From Nocardioides sp. W7 (GTDB lineage: Bacteria; Actinomycetota; Actinomycetes; Propionibacteriales; Nocardioidaceae), in the NCBI RefSeq assembly GCF_022919075.1, contig NZ_CP095078.1:248001-312000 (forward strand): 64,000 nt of DNA, in the 5' to 3' direction. Positions 59,301-64,000 of the stretch are shown one piece after another. Position 1 is the first letter of the stretch. Every line of letters starts with the position of its first letter. The notes below the pieces were generated by a model. The model had not been told where the DNA came from, made no database searches, and saw only the letters and a list, made by a program, of their open reading frames with translations. The translations under genes were made by a program, and so were the position numbers.

Positions 59301-60665
59301 GTGGAACTGCGGGACTACCTTCGTATCCTGCGACGCCGGTGGCTCATGATTGTCTCTGTCACTCTGATCGTGGTGGCACTCGCCGCCATCTACACATTCA
59401 CCGCCACCCCGATGTACCAGTCGACAGCTCGGCTCTTCGTGTCCACAACCTCGGCGACAGATGCGATCCAGGGCAGCAATCTCACGACCCAGCGAGTCTC
59501 TTCGTATGCGGACCTTGTCACGGGGGAGACCAGGGCACGGGGCGTCATCGACGCCCTCGACCTCGATCTGGGAGCCGGAGAGTTGGCCGCCAAGGTCTCG
59601 GCGGAGGTGACGCCGGACACGAACAACCTGCTCATCCGGGTCGCCGATCCCGATGGCCGCGAGGCCCAGCGGATCGCCCAGAAGTACGCCGAGCAGATGC
59701 AGGACCTCGTCGACGAACTGGAGACGCCGCCCGGCGCGACCACCGCGGTACTGAAGGCCACCATCGTCGACCCCGCGACTCTCCCCGGCAGCCCCTACTC
59801 GCCCCAGCCGGTGCGTAACCTGGCCCTCGGGCTCCTGCTCGGCCTACTGCTGGGCATCGGCTTGGCGGTGCTCCGCGAGTTCCTCGACACGACGGTGAAG
59901 ACGCCCGAGGATCTCACCAGCCGCACCCACGCGCCGCTGTTGGGCGGCATCGCCTATGACCCAAACACCCGCGAGCATCCTCTGGTGACCGACTTGCAGT
60001 CACATGCCCCGCGCGTCGAGGCCTTCCGGGTGCTACGCACCAACATCCAGTTCGTCGACGTCGATCAGCAGTCCAAGGTCTTCGTTGTGACCTCCGCGGT
60101 CCCCGAGGAGGGGAAGACCACCACCGCGGTCAACCTAGCGATCACGCTGGCCCAGACCGGCGGTCGGACCCTGCTGGTGGAGTGCGACCTCCGTCGTCCG
60201 AAGGCCACGGCAGCGCTGGGCCTCGACAACGCCGTCGGCGTCACCACGATCCTGGTCGGCAAGGTCTCCCTAGGCGACGCCCTGCAGCGTCACGAGGCGA
60301 CCGGCCTCGACGTCCTCGGCAGCGGCGCCATACCTCCGAACCCGGCCGAGCTGCTCCAGTCGCGCGCGATGGCCGAGATGCTGGCCAGCCTCCGCGGGGA
60401 CTACGACCACGTCATCATCGACGCCCCGCCACTGCTGCCGGTCACCGATGCCGCCCTCCTCGCCTCCCAGGCCGACGGCGCGGTGGTCGTGGTGCGCTGG
60501 GGCAAGACGACCCGTGACCAATTCGGGTCGGCCCTCGAGCGCCTCGACCAGGTCGGTGCGCGACCCCTGGGCGTCGTTCTCAACATGGTGCCGTCCCACC
60601 GGAAGTCCAGCGGGTACGGGTACGGGTACGGGTACGGGTACGCGCCCCAGGCCGAAAAGGCCTGA
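59301..60665 (+). CDS. Polysaccharide chain-length determinant / BY-family tyrosine autokinase (Wzz-Wzc type)
   Basis: The 454-residue protein has a Wzz domain (RRRWLMIVSVTLIVVALAAI first membrane segment; LALGLLLGLLLGIGLAVLRE second, near residue 175) and a cytoplasmic tyrosine kinase with Walker A VPEEGKTTTAVNLA near residue 267, Walker A' LLVECDLRRPKA and Walker B HVIIDAPPLLPVTDA. The C-terminus carries five Gly-Tyr pairs (GYGYGYGYGY) encoded by five copies of GGGTAC, the probable autophosphorylation cluster. It controls export and length of the polysaccharide. GTG 59301 has GGAG six bases upstream. Confidence 0.93.
   Translation: MELRDYLRILRRRWLMIVSVTLIVVALAAIYTFTATPMYQSTARLFVSTTSATDAIQGSNLTTQRVSSYADLVTGETRARGVIDALDLDLGAGELAAKVSAEVTPDTNNLLIRVADPDGREAQRIAQKYAEQMQDLVDELETPPGATTAVLKATIVDPATLPGSPYSPQPVRNLALGLLLGLLLGIGLAVLREFLDTTVKTPEDLTSRTHAPLLGGIAYDPNTREHPLVTDLQSHAPRVEAFRVLRTNIQFVDVDQQSKVFVVTSAVPEEGKTTTAVNLAITLAQTGGRTLLVECDLRRPKATAALGLDNAVGVTTILVGKVSLGDALQRHEATGLDVLGSGAIPPNPAELLQSRAMAEMLASLRGDYDHVIIDAPPLLPVTDAALLASQADGAVVVVRWGKTTRDQFGSALERLDQVGARPLGVVLNMVPSHRKSSGYGYGYGYGYAPQAEKA
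60612..60641 (+). repeat. Hexanucleotide repeat (GGGTAC)5 in the tyrosine tail
   Basis: Five perfect copies of GGGTAC encode the Gly-Tyr repeats of the kinase tail. Changes in copy number would keep the frame and alter the number of tyrosines. Confidence 0.95.
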
Positions 60666-60892
60666 CGCTCGGCTAGCTCAGTTTGTCGGCCAGCTCGACG
60701 CAGTCGTCGTGATGCGCTCGGGCAAAACAACCCGCTACCAGTCGGGATCCGCCAACCGGGATGCGAGGTCGTCGTACCGACCTGGTGCTGCCGCCCAAGC
60801 GGGCCCGCAGGTGCTGCCAAGATCGGCCGACCTGGCGAACACCTGCGTCGGCCATCCCCAGAGACGTACGGCGACGATCCGCGGACACCGCC

Positions 60893-62635
60893 TCAGCAGG
60901 CGGAGCGCGCCTGCGAGGAGTAGCTCCGGGGTTCGATGCCGGGGGTGACCGAGACGTCCGTCGTACCGACCTGATCCGGACCCGAGGTCATCCGCCAGCT
61001 GAGCCGGACCTTCTGCCCCGGCTCCAGCTGGATAGCCACCGTGTCGACCGGCCGCCCGTCCTGATCGACGACGGCCGACTCGATCCGGGTCGAGTTCACC
61101 CGCAGGTCAGTCACCGATCCGTTCGGGGGCGCGAAGATCTGGACGTTGACGAACTGCGTGCCGGGGTCGGCACCAAGGAGCCCCCCGCCGGTGATGTAGT
61201 CGGGCAGGGTGGCCGCGTCAGCCGGGGCCGTCGACTCGAGACGCGCGCTCCCGACGTAGCTCTGGGTCCGGTCGCCGCAGGAGGTCGCCTCCACGCGCAC
61301 GTCGTAGCGCAGGAAGTAGGACATCTTGGCACCGGTCGAGTCGTTGAGCGCCACGGTGACCTGCGGCCGCTCTGACTGCTCGGTCACCAGCTCGCCGGCG
61401 ACCTCACTGCCGCCCAGAGCCTGCTGCTCAGCCTCTTCGAAGGAGTGAACGTAGATCCGTGACTCGACCGCGCCCCGACTCAACGCCCGCAGCACCCCCT
61501 GGGCGTCATCGGCCCCGCCGAGCACCTGGTCGAAGGCCGCCTGTGCGACGTCCTGGAAGAAGGCGTCCTGGTCCGCCGGGTCCTCGTAGCGCAGGTAGAC
61601 GCCGTGCAACAGCTCGTCGACGACGTTCTCGGCGGTGATGCTCGTGTCGCCTACCTGGACCGGGCCGGTGACCGCGAGCAGGTAGGACAGTGCGACCGGG
61701 TCGATGGCGAGCACCCCGTCGATCCGCTCCGGGGCCTCGCGCTCCCAGCCGGCCTTCATCAGGCTCGCCGCGCGCGGGAAGTCCGGGGTCATGTTCGCGT
61801 TCACGAAATAGGTCCCGAGGAGATCGCCGTAAAGCACCTCCTCGGTCTCGCTGAGGGGGAGGTAGGGGTGCCCAGGGCTGCTCAGAGTGTTCGCACCGAC
61901 CTGTCGTGCCAGCTTGATCCGTCCGTCCGCGGCCTGGATCAGCGCCACGGCACCAGGCAGCCCGCCGGTCGCCCGGATCTCGGCATTGTTCTGGAAGACC
62001 AGGAGGTAGTTCCGCTGCTCGTCCCCGCCCAGCATCGTGGGCATGACCTGCAGCGCAGTTGAGGCCGAGGCCATCGCCCGGTGCGTGCTCCGCACGGTGC
62101 CGGCGAGGTCGCGATACTTGTCGCGGAGCCTCATCACGAAGTCCGCGGGGTCCTCCTCGGCGAGCGCGTCCTCCGCCTCGGCGAGTGAGCGCTCCGCTTC
62201 GCCGACGGGTGCCTGCAGCTCGACCAGCGCATCGATCGAGACCTGGCCACCGCGCGGGAGGATCTCCTTCAGGCTCTGGGAGACGCCGACCAGGGGGCGA
62301 GCGCCCTCGGCGGCGAGGTCGTGAACCACCGAGCTGACCACCCGGACGCCTCGGGCGTCATCGCCGAACCAGGGCACTCGGGTCAGGGCAGCCCAGGTGA
62401 CGCCCGAGGTCCGCTCCTCGGCACTCGCGCTGCGCTGCTCGAGGCGATCCAGAGACCGGTCCATCGCCTCGACGTCACCGGCATCGGCCGCCGAGCGCAG
62501 GACGTCGACCTCGTTGACGGCCGCAATGAGGTCCTTGTTGACCTGCCACACCTGCCAACCGAGCCAGGCACCGGCGACGAGGGCCAGTCCCAGAACGGTG
62601 AACAGAGTGATTCGCCAGGAGGGCATCCGTCGCAT
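60893..62635 (-). CDS. DUF4012 domain protein
   Basis: The 580-residue protein has one N-terminal membrane anchor (ITLFTVLGLALVAGAWLGW), a helical region rich in Glu and Ala, and the DUF4012 domain (YLLVFQNNAEIRATGGLPGA, DGVLAIDPVALSYLLAVTGP, LLHGVYLRYEDPADQDAFFQ in parts). It should be anchored outside the cytoplasm; the function of the family is unknown, but members often lie in actinobacterial polysaccharide clusters. ATG 62635 has TAGGGT six bases upstream. Convergent to the tyrosine kinase gene. Confidence 0.85.
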   Translation of the reverse strand: MRRMPSWRITLFTVLGLALVAGAWLGWQVWQVNKDLIAAVNEVDVLRSAADAGDVEAMDRSLDRLEQRSASAEERTSGVTWAALTRVPWFGDDARGVRVVSSVVHDLAAEGARPLVGVSQSLKEILPRGGQVSIDALVELQAPVGEAERSLAEAEDALAEEDPADFVMRLRDKYRDLAGTVRSTHRAMASASTALQVMPTMLGGDEQRNYLLVFQNNAEIRATGGLPGAVALIQAADGRIKLARQVGANTLSSPGHPYLPLSETEEVLYGDLLGTYFVNANMTPDFPRAASLMKAGWEREAPERIDGVLAIDPVALSYLLAVTGPVQVGDTSITAENVVDELLHGVYLRYEDPADQDAFFQDVAQAAFDQVLGGADDAQGVLRALSRGAVESRIYVHSFEEAEQQALGGSEVAGELVTEQSERPQVTVALNDSTGAKMSYFLRYDVRVEATSCGDRTQSYVGSARLESTAPADAATLPDYITGGGLLGADPGTQFVNVQIFAPPNGSVTDLRVNSTRIESAVVDQDGRPVDTVAIQLEPGQKVRLSWRMTSGPDQVGTTDVSVTPGIEPRSYSSQARSAC

Positions 62636-62641
62636 GGCAGG

Positions 62642-62647
62642 ACCCTA
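62642..62647 (-). promoter_or_regulatory. Probable -10 element, leaderless DUF4012 gene
   Basis: TAGGGT on the minus strand, six bases before ATG 62635. Confidence 0.5.
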
Positions 62648-62703
62648 TCGATCAGCGAGGGCCGAGAGCGCCAGATGCCCAAGCACTGTGCCAAGAAACA
62701 CCA

Positions 62704-62732
62704 GTGGCCCCGCGGTCAGTCCGCGGGGCCAC
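62704..62732 (-). terminator. Hairpin between the secreted protein gene and the DUF4012 gene
   Basis: A 12-bp perfect stem, GTGGCCCCGCGG with its complement around TCAGT, lies 22 bases after the stop of the secreted protein gene on the minus strand. Confidence 0.7.
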
Positions 62733-62754
62733 CGGTCGAGCTGTGAGTCTGCGA

Positions 62755-63165
62755 TCAGCGCTTCTTCTTCACGGTGATCGTCGTCGACTTCTTGGAGTCC
62801 TTGAAACCCTCGGCACCCTTGAAGGTCACCGTGACCTTGTACTTGCCCGGCTTGCGGAGCTTGCCGAGGTTGATGCTGAGGGTCTTGCCGCTGTAGGCCT
62901 TGCGGACGGTCTTGTTGACGCCCTTGCCCTTGATCGTGATGATCACGGTGCCCTTGGGCTTGATGTTGCCGCGGGTCTTCACCGAGACGCGGACCTTGGC
63001 AGCCTTGCCGGCCTTGATCGTCTTCGGCGCGGGCTTGGCAGTCGAGGTCGTGCTGTTGCAGACATACTGCGTGCACGCCGCGGAGGCGGGTGCGGTCGAG
63101 GTGACGGCCACAAGACCAGCCGTCGTCAAGATGGCCGCGAACAGACCGGCGATGAGCTTCTTCAT
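62755..63165 (-). CDS. Small secreted basic protein with Ig-like beta domain
   Basis: The 136-residue protein has a signal peptide (MKKLIAGLFAAILTTAGLVA and on to the cleavage site after APASA), two cysteines close together (ACTQYVCNS), and a Lys-rich beta domain resembling bacterial Ig-like repeats (KTIKAGKAAKVRVSVKTRG, INLGKLRKPGKYKVTVTFKG). A GGGGAG site precedes ATG 63165. It is probably exported and may bind the acidic polysaccharide; that is inference. Confidence 0.8.
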   Translation of the reverse strand: MKKLIAGLFAAILTTAGLVAVTSTAPASAACTQYVCNSTTSTAKPAPKTIKAGKAAKVRVSVKTRGNIKPKGTVIITIKGKGVNKTVRKAYSGKTLSINLGKLRKPGKYKVTVTFKGAEGFKDSKKSTTITVKKKR

Positions 63166-63403
63166 GGTGTCAGACTCCCCGTGGTAGGCACTGGAGGGTG
63201 GTGCCCGGTGAATACTTCGAGGCTCCAGCAAACCACACGAGGACTGAGTCCCGCACATCGGTTCCGCTATCCGGGCGCTCCGGCGGAGAGAATTAATGCT
63301 GGCGGGCGTTGGCGAAACCCATTCGTTACCTGACGTCCTCGTGGGGTCCGCAATGACGCACTCCTCGAACCCGGCTGGTCTAGAAGGCCCAGGCTAGGGG
63401 TAG

Positions 63404-63544
63404 TTAGCCCGCCTGTAGGGCGCGGACGACCAGGACGGCCGTCACCAGCCCCAGGATCGACAGCCCGACCCACTGGACGGCCAGTCGTCGCCGGCGCTCG
63501 ACCACCGGGTCGAGCGAGTGTCGCTTGCGCTGTCTGTTGCTCAC
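63404..63544 (-). CDS. Small single-pass membrane protein
   Basis: The 46-residue protein has a basic N-terminus (SNRQRKRHSLDPVVERRRR) and one membrane segment (LAVQWVGLSILGLVTAVLVV). GTG 63544 has GGGGA at a good distance. No family recognised; the topology, with many arginines, predicts an inside N-terminus. Confidence 0.55.
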   Translation of the reverse strand: MSNRQRKRHSLDPVVERRRRLAVQWVGLSILGLVTAVLVVRALQAG

Positions 63545-63650
63545 GTGGTCCCCATTCTCAACACAGTTCTTTACTCTTTCAGGCCGAGGACTGGATTGCT
63601 GGGAAATGGGTGAACAGATGGGTGAATTCAGGCACAGGATCAGGAAACAG

Positions 63651-63681
63651 CGAGCGCCGCCCGGTGACCGGGCGGCGCTCG
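63651..63681. terminator. Strong hairpin
   Basis: CGAGCGCCGCCCGG pairs perfectly with its complement across TGA (14-bp stem), followed on the plus strand by CTCTTATT. The gene it terminates is not clear, as both nearby genes are on the minus strand. Confidence 0.55.
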
Positions 63682-63731
63682 TCTGAGTGGCTCTTATTGC
63701 GTATGTCGACTTACTGTCAGCGGTCGGGTGC

Positions 63732-63865
63732 GGGGGTCTCGACACGCTCAGGACTTCGTCCTTCGCTGCTCGACCACCGGCTCCCTTCGCTGCTCGACCA
63801 CCGGCTGCCGCTGCTCGACCGACGGGTCTCGATACGCTCGCTGGCGCTCGCTACTCGACCACCGA
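63732..63865 (-). repeat. Palindromic repeat cluster of both subtypes
   Basis: Reverse copies of the TGAGCAG-type (GGTCTCGACACGC, stem AGGAC/GTCCT, CTGCTCGACCACC), two half-copies, then a copy of the other subtype (GGTCTCGATACGCTCGC...CTACTCGACCACC). Confidence 0.88.
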
Positions 63866-63870
63866 GGGGC

Positions 63871-64000
63871 CTAGATGTTGACGGTCACCTCGGTGACGGA
63901 GCCGATGGCTGCCTGCACCGTGCGGTCGACCGGGTCGGCCTTCGGGGCGAGGGTGCGCAGGGTCCAGTCGCCCTCGCCGGCGAAGAACCGGAAGTGGCCC
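63871..64000 (-). CDS. DUF1416 family protein, C-terminal part (start outside window)
   Basis: The last 42 codons before the TAG at 63871 read GHFRFFAGEGDWTLRTLAPK, then PVDRTVQAAIGSVTEVTVNI, matching the end of actinobacterial DUF1416 proteins, which usually follow a rhodanese-type sulfurtransferase gene. The rest lies beyond the window. Confidence 0.72.
   Translation of the reverse strand, partial: GHFRFFAGEGDWTLRTLAPKADPVDRTVQAAIGSVTEVTVNI

Overview
The window comes from a very GC-rich actinobacterium, most likely a Nocardioides-type member of the Propionibacteriales. This rests on strong G/C third-position bias, many GTG starts, a DUF222/HNH (REP13E12-like) gene, a FolP2-GpgS pair, an HbhA gene next to its XRE regulator (as in mycobacteria), F420-type luciferase-like oxidoreductases, and dense intergenic copies of a palindromic repeat of the type GGTGGTTGAGCAG-hairpin-GTGTCGAAACCCCC. 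The genus is inference from memory; no database was searched. No rRNA, tRNA or CRISPR array was seen.

Layout. Positions 1-27 kb hold housekeeping and lipid/acyl-CoA genes in short operons: a LacI-type regulator fragment, a DUF222-HNH gene bracketed by 128-bp inverted repeats, regulators, an MFS exporter followed by an acyl-CoA synthetase, two luciferase-like oxidoreductases, the fused B12-dependent mutase icmF, a thioesterase, a BtuF-like protein, an App1-type phosphatase with an enoyl-CoA hydratase, cytochrome bd oxidase (cydAB), a gpgS-folP2-dioxygenase-like-RibD-like operon, the hbhA locus and galE.

Positions 27.7-63 kb form a large exopolysaccharide region. Nucleotide-sugar genes come first (two Gmd-like genes, rmlA, rmlB, a fused rmlC-rmlD, a mannose-isomerase-type cupin, and further on a UDP-sugar dehydrogenase), with a polyprenyl glycosylphosphotransferase to start the repeat unit. 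A tightly overlapping block at 36.9-47.5 kb, less GC-rich than its surroundings, carries glycosyltransferases, an epimerase, a pyruvyl transferase, a MenD-like thiamine-diphosphate enzyme, a short-chain dehydrogenase, a Wzx-type flippase and a Wzy-type polymerase. Then come sulfate activation (cysD, cysN, and an APS kinase fused to a low-molecular-weight tyrosine phosphatase domain), a TauE/SafE exporter, two acyl/acetyltransferases, a Wzz/Wzc-type tyrosine autokinase with a Gly-Tyr repeat tail, a DUF4012 protein and a small secreted basic protein. An asparaginase gene sits inside this stretch. The picture is a rhamnose-, 6-deoxyhexose- and uronate-containing capsule, probably acylated and possibly sulfated.

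Cross-cutting observations. (1) The palindromic repeats vary in their central stem with compensating changes, and copies lie in frame inside at least three coding sequences, two of them at domain linkers. (2) Many first genes of operons have a TANNNT hexamer exactly 6 or 7 bases before the start codon, the pattern of leaderless transcripts; this was used to choose several starts. (3) Several gaps (36.04-36.86, 54.94-55.39, 56.50-56.87 and 57.47-58.16 kb) hold no convincing gene and may contain decayed DNA.
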